Assembly (NCBI GenBank): GCA_019614645.1
Contig: JABWDB010000005.1
Location: 714,001 to 778,000, forward strand
DNA: 64,000 nucleotides
Origin: Stratiolaelaps scimitus
Taxonomy: Eukaryota; Arthropoda; Arachnida; Mesostigmata; Laelapidae
Reading direction: 5' to 3'
A model generated the notes under the pieces. It saw only the letters and a program-made list of their open reading frames with translations. It searched no databases and was not told the origin of the DNA. Within the stretch, counting starts at the first letter, position 1. Every line of letters begins with the position of its first letter. Positions 10,701-20,228 of this stretch are shown here, in pieces. Both the position numbers and the translations under genes were made by a program.

Positions 10701-11705
10701 CAAACCGACATATCAGGGTGGAGAGTCCAGGCAGGATGGCAAAGAAACACCTCGAATATTGAAAATGTCCAAGTATTCTTCAGCAGTGCGAGTAATGTGT
10801 TTCATTTTACAGCGGGTCTCCTGGCTCTATTCCGAAGTGGGGGAATCCTGCGCCGGTTCGAGCCCGTACATTTTCGACATCCTGCTGCACTAACTCCTTT
10901 ACTCCGTTGGCGTTACCGTTATCCGTTGTAGTCCACATAAGTACGATGATCTCATTGCAGTTCTTCCGTTACCTAATCCCAGTGAGCCGACTGCATTGTT
11001 CGGCCCATTCGGGTTACCGTACTAAGGTTAAAGGTTTTCGGGCTGACTCTCAGCCAACGGTTGCCGTAACTGGGCCTAGTCCATTAGAGTAGATGATAAA
11101 ATTACTCCGCTATGTCTGCTCGAGGCATCCTGTGACAATGTAGCACGTTGCGCATCACCCGTGTTAATTATCCCGTCGGGACTTTATAACTAACTCGTCA
11201 CTCTACGAAGTGCCACCTAGATGCAATATTGAAATTAGCCTGTTTCACCATTCGATTATTATCTCAGCGGAAAACAAGCCCCAACTTCCAAGGTGTCCTA
11301 CCAAAGAGCCATTGAGTTCAACATCGATCTGTGTTTCGGGAGTCTTCCACCGATTTAGTAAATCGTCAACCGCGAACGAAATAGGGAACAAACAAGTCCT
11401 CACGGGGCAATTCCCTGATTTTCAATGATTCATATTATTATTCTATACAATATACGAATTTGGCATATTCCACATAAGTTATTTCTACAATAGCATGCCC
11501 TATATGTAATAAACACTTCATAGCGTTTTTGTACCTAGAGACAGTAGCCATGTGTATGTGTTCGTGTATGGACTGACCTTGAATGAAGCTGAGGTCGAAC
11601 AGAGCGAGTGCGATAACGATAAAGGCTTCGATGGCAGACAACAGGACGACGATGGTTGTCACCCACCAGCTGCCCAGACCGGACCACACCTGCTCGCGCA
11701 AACTC
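4145..11705 (-). CDS. Hv1/TMEM266-type voltage-sensor-domain protein, 5 exons, 5' end missing
   Basis: This is a membrane protein with a lone four-helix voltage-sensor domain, the fold of the Hv1 proton channel and of TMEM266. The spliced coding parts are 11705-11578, 8729-8437, 7157-6900, 6347-5281 and 4775-4145. All have GT-AG borders and the phases match (1, 0, 0, 2), giving about 790 residues. S1 has an acid at the selectivity position and a second acid 11 residues on. S2 has the Phe-x-x-Glu-x-x-x-Lys gating-centre pattern. S3 has the inner Asp. S4 has three Arg spaced by three, followed at once by a coiled coil, as in Hv1. Odd points are Glu instead of Asp in S1, no Trp or Asn in the S4 signature, a long glycosylatable S1-S2 loop and a ~565-residue tail. 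A TMEM266-like non-conducting sensor is the main alternative to a true proton channel. The exon before 11705, which must leave two bases of a codon, was not found. Confidence 0.85.
4965..5145 (+). mobile_element. SINE-2 copy (tRNA-like head and body)
   Basis: The tRNA-like head has an A-box-like TTTAGTGGCGG and a B-box-like GGGTTCAGGTTAAG. It is followed by the body block that begins CCAGACGCTTTGGGGAA and continues with GGAT..CTTTATC. The same order occurs in the copy at 47163-47350. The 3' part is shortened. Confidence 0.6.
5219..5252. repeat. TA microsatellite
   Basis: This is a TA dinucleotide array with one TG interruption, in the last Hv1-like intron. Confidence 0.9.
5281..6347 (-). CDS. 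Hv1-like exon: coiled-coil end and Gly/Ala/Ser-rich tail
   Basis: The acceptor is TTCCAG (AG at 6349-6348) and the donor is CTCGG|GTAGGT at 5281/5280. The exon is 355 codons plus two bases. It opens by finishing the coiled coil (His-Glu-Val-Ala-Tyr-Leu-Lys-Glu-Lys-Leu-Lys) and then runs into low-complexity Gly, Ala and Ser tracts coded by GCN/GGN repeats. One less simple island at about 5718-5840 has a Cys-Glu-Ile-Cys pair and a helix-like segment. If the donor is not used, the frame stops at the very next codon (TAG, 5279-5277), so intron retention would give a shorter protein. Confidence 0.8.
6408..6507 (+). mobile_element. SINE-2 3' tail fragment
   Basis: It contains the tail block with CCCGACAGGTCCTCATAG, AATACCTAAAAAGGTTAAG, GAGCTGAGGCCTGTCACATA, then the AGCTGAGGGTCAGCT hairpin and an A-rich end. 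The reverse complement of the same block is found at 31035-31150 and 7430-7560. Confidence 0.7.
6839..6879. repeat. TA microsatellite
   Basis: Two TA arrays are separated by an AAA interruption. They lie about 20 bases inside the donor side of the intron. Confidence 0.9.
6900..7157 (-). CDS. Hv1-like exon: S3, S4 and start of coiled coil
   Basis: The acceptor is GATGCAG (AG at 7159-7158) and the donor is GAG|GTATGT at 6900/6899. The exon is 86 codons in phase 0. S3 starts Val-Ala-Asp-Cys-Val and the Asp matches D174 of Hv1. The outer S3 acid (D185) is missing. The S3-S4 loop holds a Trp-Met-His-Pro-Pro. S4 reads Leu-Leu-Arg-Leu-Leu-Arg-Cys-Ala-Arg, the three gating arginines in register. Directly after come heptad-like residues rich in Arg, Gln, Glu and Leu, as in the Hv1 dimerisation coiled coil. 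Confidence 0.88.
7360..7660 (-). mobile_element. SINE-2, longest copy
   Basis: Read on the minus strand it begins at a B-box-like GGGTTCAAATGCTGTCAGAC. It then runs through GGAGAATCTTTGGAGTTC, a CTTTATCTGAGG stretch, GAGAATAAGCAAAGGTGAC, CCCGACAGGTCCTCATAATA, and the RAGCT...GGTCAGCTCG tail, ending in an A-run. It links the head seen at 47163 with the tails seen at 6408 and 31035, so it defines the family order. Confidence 0.7.
7755..7782. repeat. TC microsatellite
   Basis: This is a TC dinucleotide array of about 14 units. Confidence 0.9.
8437..8729 (-). CDS. Hv1-like exon: S1-S2 loop and S2 helix
   Basis: The acceptor is TTCCAG (AG at 8731-8730) and the donor is GAG|GTAAAT at 8437/8436. 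After the split Val codon come 97 codons. About the first 60 residues form a Ser/Gly/Ala/Pro-rich loop with two N-glycosylation sequons (Asn-Ala-Ser at 8691-8683 and Asn-Ala-Thr at 8655-8647). The S2 helix follows and contains Phe-Val-Ile-Glu-Met-Ala-Leu-Lys, matching F150, E153 and K157 of human Hv1. The exon ends with Glu, matching E171 just before S3. Confidence 0.85.
8730..11577 (-). other. Hv1-like intron between S1 and S2
   Basis: The 2848-base intron has GTCAGT and TTCCAG borders. No gene is seen. A B-box-like GGTTCGAGCCCGTACA lies at about 10855 and a SINE-1-like tail at about 11025-11060, both probably decayed SINE-1 pieces. Confidence 0.65.
11025..11060 (-). mobile_element. SINE-1 tail fragment
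   Basis: The block GGTTTTCGGGCTGACTCTC followed by AGCCAAC is the reverse complement of the tail of the copy at 34960-35150 and similar to that at 20045. Confidence 0.45.
11578..11705 (-). CDS. Hv1-like exon: S1 helix
   Basis: The acceptor is CGCAG at 11710-11706 and the donor is CAAG|GTCAGT at 11578/11577. The 128-nt exon encodes 42 whole codons plus split codons at each end. The protein runs through a basic pre-S1 stretch (Ser-Leu-Arg-Glu-Gln), a Trp-Trp pair, and the S1 helix ending in Asp-Leu-Ser-Phe-Ile-Gln. A gap-free 18-residue alignment with my recollection of human Hv1 S1 puts Glu at D112, Leu at E119 and Asp at D123. The exon enters in phase 2 and leaves in phase 1. Confidence 0.85.
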
Positions 11706-13600
11706 CTGCGAAGAGTAATCAGCCGAGGGTAGTGTTATTTTTTGTGATCGCCACTTAGCGAGGCGAAATTTCACTCTGCATCCCGAACGTTTCAGAAGAG
11801 CCTGGAACAATTTCGTGCATCGGTCGAATCGAAGGACGTGCCACAACTGAACTTGTGAACGTTCGAAGCCAGCACACTACAGAAGCACATGGACATGGAC
11901 GGTGGCTCTGCAGCGCCACAAGGGGCAATGCTGCTGATCTCAACTTTGCCTTTTGTCATACCAGTGCGCGAATGCAATTGTATCGGGTTTACAAACGACT
12001 TGTATTTAACTCAACGAACAGCAGGCTATATTGTTATATTCCTGGCCAAGGTGCACGATACGAGGCGGATGATTGACTGTAAGTCCAAGTTAGAGAGGTT
12101 AAAATGTTTCTTATTTTGTATCCATTTTTGTATCGTCAAAGCAAACAACCCTTACTCGAATGCTATCTTGGGATTTCGGGTTCTGGTCAACTTTTGGGCG
12201 GTGCGCGACTATTACAATCAGGAGCACATGAAAGACTCTGGCCGTCTGCGTGTGTGTTTGTGACAATCTTTGCTCTGCGAAGATTTTCCGGCGCCATGAC
12301 GTCGACCTTAGGTCGACAGGGAAGCCTGAAAGCAGGTTGAAGGAAGCGTTTCGACTATATCTTTCAGTCGTTTGCTCTGAAAGCACTCGCAAAAGATTGC
12401 TCGCCGGTGAAGTTTCTCAAATCTTCCCACACTCGCTGCCTCCGAGCAAAGGATCGCTGAAGAGGAGGAACAATTTTCCCCTGGGGGATTCCTCTTCAAC
12501 TTCCAGACACTGCCTTGATATACATAGAAACACATAGAGCAGGACGAACTGAAGCCGTGGACGATTACTGCGTCTTGTTAAAGCCGATAGCCATTAGCAG
12601 CCAGTATATTTGTAGATACCCAGTGTTAAGATATGATATTACCGCAACATAATATATTAGTGAATTCAAGTTCATTCAGTTGTGTGAAAGGTCAAAGGCC
12701 GCCATTGCAGTGATTGCGTGAACGGTTTTCCTATTAGAGGGATATGTTCCCACTTCCATGCCACTGCTTCTGGGAATAACATTTCCGTGGAAAACTTTAC
12801 TCAGCAAAGCAGTTGTTGAGCAGAACGCGTCTATGGCCCAGTTTCGACCGCCCGCAACGCTGTGTGATTCTAAACGCTGGACATCAATTACTGAGCGTGG
12901 ACGATAATTACTAGCGGCGGACATATGGAGACTTTCATATAGGCTAACGATAGTACCGTGCTTCGGAAACAAAACAGCATAACGAGAGCGAACCTGGCAA
13001 ATTCTATACATGGACCTCTATGTCCTGAAGTTTGCCTAACATTTGGCCGTTTTCTCATCCATAATATATGGAAAAACGCGCGCGGATCATGCAGGCGATC
13101 CGGGACCACCGTTGAACCTTTAAGAACCTCTGCGGACAACGGGCTAGCGACCTCATCGGCACCCAGGTCTCACTCAGTCGTAAGAAACCTGTCTTTAATT
13201 AAATCAAATCACTGACCGTGTGAATGCCGCGAACTCTTTCCGAACTCGATGTCATATTGACTGACATTTCGCAGTTCGCGTATCGAATCGAATAGTAATG
13301 GGGTAAGGCACAGGCCTACGCAACCTTGACGGCACGAGAGGCTGATAATGCGCCGTGGCAATATGCTTGGACACTATACACCAAATACTATATATATCTA
13401 TGTACTCGTATACTGATGTCTGCGTAGAAATTATTTCTGGAAAAATATACCTAAGCCATAGTTCAATTGAAGGTAGAGTCAACGGAGCAAATCTAGGACA
13501 TATCGGTTAACTTGGCAGGCTTTGAATCACACGCTGCCTCTTAGCATTGTGGCAACTACGTCGACAGAGCGACCTTGAATAGCTGCGAGATGCTCAGAGC
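11706..13600. other. Upstream non-coding DNA (intron or flank of Hv1-like gene)
   Basis: No supported exon is visible here. The missing N-terminal exon must lie at or above this stretch on the minus strand and must leave two bases of a codon. A short perfect inverted repeat, GTCGACC-TTA-GGTCGAC, lies at 12301-12317. Confidence 0.4.
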
Positions 13601-13639
13601 ACTCTACTCATGTTACATAAATCCGCAGTCTAAAGGGCA

Positions 13640-13850
13640 TACAGATTTAATAGGGTTTAAACGCTGGCAGACGCCTTGGACAGTCAGAGGATTTCTGTGC
13701 CATTTCTCTTTAACCCTTGGATTCTTTCCAGGTGCAACACGGTTGAAAAACCGTGTGCCCGACCTGTTCTCGCATTAATATCTAAAGGTTCCGATCCGAG
13801 ACCTCTCACATAGAAGAACAGCTGAGAGTCAGCTCAAAGGATGAGTGTTT
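13640..13850 (+). mobile_element. Diverged SINE-2 copy
   Basis: Blocks in family order are GGGTTTAAACGCTGGCAGAC, a GGATTTC..CTTTAACC..GGATTC region, CCCGACCTGTTCTCGCA, ATATCTAAAGGTTCC, CTCACATAGAAGAACAGCTG and AGAGTCAGCTC. It contains a private hairpin with a GAAA loop at 13737-13756. Confidence 0.5.
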
Positions 13851-16329
13851 TGGTTGACACCTAAATAAATCTATCTAAGCAGTATGGCAACAGCGACTGG
13901 AGAAGCCGTCCTCGGTCCATAGGTCCATTAAGCGGCACCCTTTTCTATATCTGCCCAGACCAACAGCTCCATAGTTTTGTAGAGATATAGTAAGAGCTAA
14001 TTCATCGAGTAGGCGAGCTACATCACAAGTTAAGGTCAACATAATGTCGGCTCGTTCCATCCCGACCGGAGTAGACCCAACCATTTTTACCCCGATTTGT
14101 GGGCGAGCAAGCCACCGGCAGTTTTAGACGAGTTACCTTACGATCAACAATTATCGCTGCAGCACCCTAGTGGAAACCAACGTTCGCCTGCTGTTCGTTT
14201 TCGCCGTCAAAATGTACGTCCTAAAGAAAAGACGCCATATCTCGCCGACAAGAATTCCGAGGACATCGAAAGTGTGACACGTAGGGGGTCGCGGATTGGT
14301 CGACGACACGATGCGGACGTGCACCAGAAACCCGGGAAGAATGGATCAAAAGAAGCAAGCAATCAGACAAACCTTTTGGCGGCTCGGCGGTCATCGTCGC
14401 CGGCGGTGGCATTGTGCTCAGCTGGCCTCTGGTCCCAAACAAGTGGATCGGAGTTTCTCATCAACTCCTCCTTACTGAAAGCGCCCCCGCAGGAACATCA
14501 ACACCAACAACAGCATAACAGCAAAGAACACATAGAATAAGGAATACTCGTTGGCGCAATAATAATAATAATAATAGTAATAATGATGATACTAATCAAA
14601 ACATGCATCATGTCTCAGTGTTTTCTTATTGTTTATTGTGATTAGTATTATTATTATTTCCTATGATTGTTCGTTTCGTCGTCAGCGCGACGGGCTAACT
14701 GTACGTATAACGCGTACGTCTCATACACGATGGGTGTAAAAATCTGTTTTCAATACTGATTGATCACAATCTAATATATAATTCTTATTCTGACATGTTT
14801 AGTCTCGTGCTTGATATAAGCTCGAAACGAAATCACTGAAGCGCCATAGGTTACATGGTGTGCATGGTCTGTTCGTTGATCTACATGGTGTGCATGGTCT
14901 GTTCATTTCTACTATCTGTTGTAATATGTAATACTTGCAGGGCATACTCGCAAAGCTATTATATAGAAAACCTATACGAAAAACTAACCAACGCTTGACC
15001 GTTTCGAGCCTGTCGTGCAGTATCTTTCATGCGTATCTCTATACGTATGCAATTATATGGTCGTATAAAACAATGAAGAGGAAAAGTTTAGAAAAAAATT
15101 ATCTCCGGAATAAACTCTACATAAAGTCCCATCTGCGCTTCAAAATTGTAATCAACGTTTTTTGCGTCTTCTGAGATCAATTTTTGAGAGTTTAATTTTT
15201 GTCTATGTTTCATTTCAAAGTACATATTACTGTCTAAATATTATGCCTATTGTGTAAATAGTAATCATATGTCAATAAAGTTTACAGGAAGGTGGAACGT
15301 GGACAAAGCCAAAGTTCGGTTAGCGGCCGGTAAACGTCACAGTAACTTCGTCACCCTGCAGCGTATACCTTATACTATGAATAGTTAAATTTGAATCTAA
15401 TTCTTTTGGCAAATAAAGCAAGGCGGAAAAATTAGATCAGCGCAATGTTAAATCATTTTCTTGCATCGTGTCGAAATTAAAGTAGAGAGGATCGAGTCGG
15501 CATAATGGCATGCACGATTCAGCTCAGTTCGGCCTGCGAGGCTCGGAAGGAGTTTGCGGAACGCTGCGTAATTCGCTTCCTTGGATAAGAGGTAGTTTAC
15601 GATGTCTGTAATGGAAATGAGATGTACTCCCATAGCTGCCCGCATAGGATACACGTGAAATACGGCTCGGTTCTATGTGGAACGGATTACACATATTCGG
15701 AACGCACTTTATTCATGAATTTACCTCTGGCCATTTAAGCGACTCGGAACCACCGGAGCGTACGTGGCCAAAATTGTGCCGGAGAACATTGAGAACACGG
15801 AAATGAACAAGCAGCAGAATGGCAATATTGAGCAATATAGCAAAAATGTTGCTGCTATCTCTACCGTGCAATCGTAAACACTTCGAGGTTCTGGTAGGGT
15901 CGGGCGTTATCGCGTTTACCGGCGTTTACGTCTTCACAAATAGTGGTATGGTTGTAGCATAGAGCAATTAATAGTCTATTGCATTAGATTGGGCTTGTTG
16001 TAGTAACAAATTTACATTGGGGCCTGCGTGTGTGTGTGTGTGATGCTTGGCGGTATTCATTAATAATTGATTAGTAAAAGGACAGAAAGATATTGAGATG
16101 GAGATAACTGATACCAGTAGCGATATCGCTCTCGTATTTTATTGATGTTTTTTTTTATCAACCCGTTCCATTTTTCTAGATAAAGTTGCCCCTTGATATG
16201 AACATTCCGATACGGCTACGTTTGAGTCATTGAGATAACCCGATCAAGGCGTTGCCCGAAGCCCCAACGATCAATCCTCTATCAGGTAGCACAAATTATA
16301 GAGAAGAAATGTCAGAGTATACGGAAGTA
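13851..16329. other. Non-coding stretch
   Basis: No supported gene is present. An ORF on the plus strand (14097-14540, 147 codons) and adjoining frames show no domain. It also contains AAT arrays (about 14560-14580), a 23-base direct repeat (14852-14874 and 14882-14904) and an AATAAAGTTTAC motif at 15274. Confidence 0.4.
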
Positions 16330-17080
16330 CGCCTCCTTCCAGGCAACTCACGTCTTTTCTCCCCGTCTTGCCTTCGAAACCCTACGGCGATCACGGCCCC
16401 CTTATTGCTCACTTTCTCGAAGGAGTCTACCACACGGGCTGATCCGCGCCACCGGGCAAAAGCGCGCAGGATCGTTCCTTCTGCAGCGCCGTTCGCCCGC
16501 TGCGTAGAGGCGGATGGGGGTGGAAAAAATAATATCCTAGCTTTAGGTGATAGGCATATCTTGCGCATAAAAATTAACCTCAATAGGGCCCTCCACTCCG
16601 CTGGTATCCCTTGCACAAGGGAGCCACAGGGCCTCGACACCTCTGACGGGCGCCGCCCTGACGGCCTCACCCTTATCGCTTTCCATCGAGGCCAACACCT
16701 TGTTTGGGACGGCACGGTGGTTGACACTCTAGCACCTTCTTATGTCAACCACTGTGCAACCATCCACGGTTACGCGGTAGCTCGTGCAGAGCGGGCCAAG
16801 CTAAGGAAGTACGCCGCACTCCAAGCAACCCACCTTTTTCCCCCCTTGCATTTGAGACCTTGGGCAGGCACGGCCCTCTCACTGCGAACTTCCTCGAAGG
16901 GGTCTATCATAGGTTGATCCGCGCTACCGGGGACAAGCGCGCAGGTTCTTTCCTTCTGCAGCGCCTGTCCCTCGCTGTGCAGATTGGCAATGCCATTGCC
17001 TTCCTCGGGACATTGTCGGCCTCCCTCCCCCCCATAATCCCTAGAAATAATTCCTAACAACTGTATGTTTGAATAAAGTT
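16330..17080 (+). pseudogene. Decayed non-LTR retrotransposon 3' end (RT C-terminal region), two partial copies
   Basis: Translation gives Arg-Arg-Pro-Asp-Gly-Leu-Thr-Leu, then Trp-Asp-Gly-Thr-Val-Val-Asp-Thr-Leu-Ala, then an Ala/Glu/Lys-rich helix. After a frame change near the T/C run at about 16835, it gives Phe-Glu-Thr-Leu-Gly-Arg, Ala-Thr-Gly-Asp-Lys-Arg-Ala-Gly-Ser-Phe-Leu-Leu-Gln-Arg-Leu-Ser and Gln-Ile-Gly-Asn-Ala-Ile. This order is the C-terminal end found behind the reverse transcriptase of arthropod LINE-type elements (family recollection). A second piece of the same final segment lies at about 16375-16505, so two copies sit in tandem or nested. It ends with AATAAA at 17072. It is dead: frameshifted, truncated and partly duplicated. 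Confidence 0.7.
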
Positions 17081-20040
17081 TACATTTTGACACTTCAATA
17101 TACCTCCAGATGGCAACAATAAAATATAACTAACCTGAGACGTACGATAGTCTGACACAGAATCGCTACCGCTTCATACGCTCATTGTGCAATGCATGCA
17201 TTAGAGGCATCGATACGTAAAGCTTGCACTGCTTGAACTGATAACCATCGAGTCATATCACTATAGAGCCAAGAAAGGCAAAATAATAGCAATCTGCCGA
17301 TTCCGTTCATACGTAAGCCCAAAAGGCACTTTTGGCCTAACAAGTGTGAACGATCTTCAAGGCCGTCTCAGATAGACCTCTGCCCTAGTGTGTCCTGTGG
17401 TCAGGAGGCCACGAGGCGAAAATGGATGACCCACGTTAAGGGAGATTGTGAGAAATTTCGCATAGGGGTCAGCTTCCCTAGGCGGTTCACGTCGATGGTA
17501 AGCGATAGGCTCTAAAATTCTACGACTACAACAACTACTGCAGAAAGGGCACAGCGATAAATAATGAAGAAACGCTTACACGGTGACATGGAGCCTTGCA
17601 GAGTGATCTAAAGTTGGCTAGCGCTTCCAAAGCAGATTCTCCGGGCAGACTCTCGGTTAACCTTTGACGTCCAGGGAACAACTTTCGGGGCAGTGCAGCA
17701 TAGGGCTGACCCCAGTTTTACTAACGCGTTGCAAACGACCGCTAGGTTTTCTCGGCTGAAAAACCAGAAAAAATCGCCTCTCCGTCGTTCACACGCTCGA
17801 CATGTATGTTCCTTCCTTCGTGGTTGCTCAAGCGACGATTCTAAGAATAGCCAATATATTCGACAAGAACAAATCTCACTGGAGCACTGCTCTCGAAGAG
17901 AATCCCCTCTTTGCGACCGTAGCTCTATGCACGTCCGCAATAGCACTGCAAAACTATTGAGAGCAAGTACAGAGTAAGTTCGAATCAACTAATCAGGCTA
18001 ACAAATTTCATCTGAAACGGAAATCTTGTGTTCGCTTATGACGATATCACGATCCGAGTCCGATGATGTTTGAGACTCTGCACGCCATTGTGATAGCTAG
18101 GCCGAGCTTCTAGTTGCTTCGTCAGTAAGTTTACGTAGGCATATTGTAGCCAACGGATTTGTCGCTCCATAGGCGCCTGAACATCAGTTGTAGTTGCTGC
18201 AGTTGCTGCTTTCAGAGCAACGTATATACCATTGCTAATAGCGGTCAAATGCAATAGAATAGAACATAACCAAGAGGTTCTAGAAGAAAGATTGGGGGTC
18301 ATTGCTGACGACGGCGACCGTGCAGCTAGCACACAGGTCCACTCGACTGAGAGAGCGAAGCAGGACCAGAGAAATAGAGAGAGAAATAGAGAGGGCAAGA
18401 TGGGGAACAACTATTATTAGCGCTCTACCTAATGAGCCGTGGCCCACCTGGCGAGAACATCGAGGGTGCAGAAGTAGCCTGCCTGCGTGGACCGAGGCCC
18501 TGCCCCCCCCTGTATAAGGGCACCAAGGTTCTCGCACTTAACGCCACGAATATGAGTTCACGCAAGGCGGTCGAGACGGGAGGGCGGCCGTTTATACGAC
18601 TGATTGTCCGCGCACGTTAGCGCCTATGCATATATCCAGGCAGGGAGGTGGATCACGGCCGCGAACGATTGAGTTAGCAGAAGAGCACTCTTCGGGGTTT
18701 TTCCTCGTTGTTGTGCAGTTATGTGTGGAGGGCGCGCACTGGCAGGGGTATGGCGGACACCGCCCCTCCGACCGAACGCGAAGCCTACAGAAGGTGCTAT
18801 TGAGAACCGCGAGACTGGTGTCTCTCGCTAGAACCACATGCACTAACGTTTTTCTTTACGATATGGAATTTATTAAGGTGTCGTTTGCTAAAACTACCTG
18901 TTTGATTAAATATCATCGAACGGAATCGCAGATGTGTGAATCTACACAAGTTACGAGCTGAAGTGAATTGTACTCGACGGTGAGCATATGGCGAACGTTG
19001 GTCGCGATCTGTACCGCGTTCGTCTAACGAGCGTTCGGTGTATGCCGTTCCTTAGCCAAGCAGCTCGATTCGTCAATCTCGATTCAATATTGATATTCAG
19101 CTATGGAATCGCCTAGTTGGAAATTCGATTCAATCTGATGTGTCGACGGATGGCGACAGTGCAGATAGCGTCAATATCAGCTATCCAGCCAGTCGTCACG
19201 CTTACATATAATATGTATATACACACATACGTGTATCTTTATATATATATAGCACCACAAGACACGCGTTTGATATGATGAGCCGTAGTCACGTGCCGCG
19301 TGGGAAGCTGACGTCTGCAGAAATGGCGGCGAAAAAGGTGTGGGCGGGAATTACGTATGCAGAGATGTCCTCTGCTTTCGGTGAAGGCGTACGACCGGCG
19401 GTGACTGCTACAGCTACAAATACTATCGCAGCCATGGTCTTCAGACGAGACGAGAGCGGCGTACGATCGACAATGATGGCCCAGCCATCGTGAGCACGTC
19501 GAACGAGACGTCTCGAGCTGTTCGAGGATAGCACTTGAAAGTTCAAACGAGAGGCATTTGCATGCGGTCACAACATTGAGCATCGAGCATCGGCGATTGG
19601 TCAACGGTCTCTGTGATCTCGCTCGGACTCCTCGCTTTGTTGAAGCAGATTTGAGCCATCGGCCCATGCGACAACGTCCGCTGTCCGCCTCAGTGCGCGC
19701 AACAGCGTCGTCGTCCTGTTGTGAGACGAACCTCAGGACGTTGACTCTCGCTGTAGGCACATGCCCCCTGGGCACTGTTTCGTTCGTTGATCCGCGAAAG
19801 GACTGACTACTTGAACTGGCGACTTGCACGCGTGTAGCACGTACTCCCTAGTCCAAGAGAATCCATGTGGAATAGCCGACAATGGCGCTATACTTTAATT
19901 GTATTGAAGGTTCGAGCCCCGCCGGCGTGACATACAAGCTAGCTTAAGCATTGTGAAATTTCAGCTCATTTGTAATAAACCAATAAAGCTTTACTTTTAC
20001 CCCCGGGCTATTGACTATAACGAAGTGCTCGTATTGTGTT
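17081..20040. other. Non-coding stretch
   Basis: No supported gene is present. A minus-strand ORF at 19239-19829 (196 codons) has no recognisable domain. A GAGA-rich patch lies at about 18355-18395. A T-arm-like GGTTCGAGCCCCGCC at about 19908, followed by AATAAAGCTTTAC at 19982, is probably a retroposon remnant. Confidence 0.4.
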
Positions 20041-20044
20041 CCCA

Positions 20045-20228
20045 AGGTATATTTTAAGGGCTGTCTCTCAGCCAACATTTAACTCCGTCCACGGCGTAAC
20101 TGCTACCGGCATTGCTTCATAAGGCGAACCCCTTTAAATTGCAAATGTGCACCAGTGGGGATCGAGCCCGTACACCTACGTGTCTCCTCCGATTGCAAGG
20201 CGCACACGAATGCACCGCCAGGCCACCG
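20045..20228 (-). mobile_element. SINE-1 copy (tRNA-derived)
   Basis: On the minus strand it has a tRNA-like head with CGCCTTGCAATCGGAGGAGA and GGTGTACGGGCTCGATCCCC (B box), a body with CATTTGCAATTTAAAG, and the tail GTTAAATGTTGGCTGAGAG. The same parts occur at 21772-21905 and 34960-35150. Confidence 0.7.

Noticed and set aside
14097..14540. Plus-strand 147-codon open frame and neighbouring frames with hydrophobic stretches
   Set aside because: Hydrophobic pieces lie in different frames and no splice sites join them sensibly. No family is recognised.
19239..19829. Minus-strand open frame of 196 codons, considered as an upstream Hv1-like exon
   Set aside because: No similarity to Hv1 N-termini and no donor leaving two codon bases was found.
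19870..19925. Possible tRNA gene ending GGTTCGAGCCCCGCC
   Set aside because: Only a T-arm-like block is good. The acceptor and D arms do not form a full cloverleaf, so a retroposon remnant is more likely.
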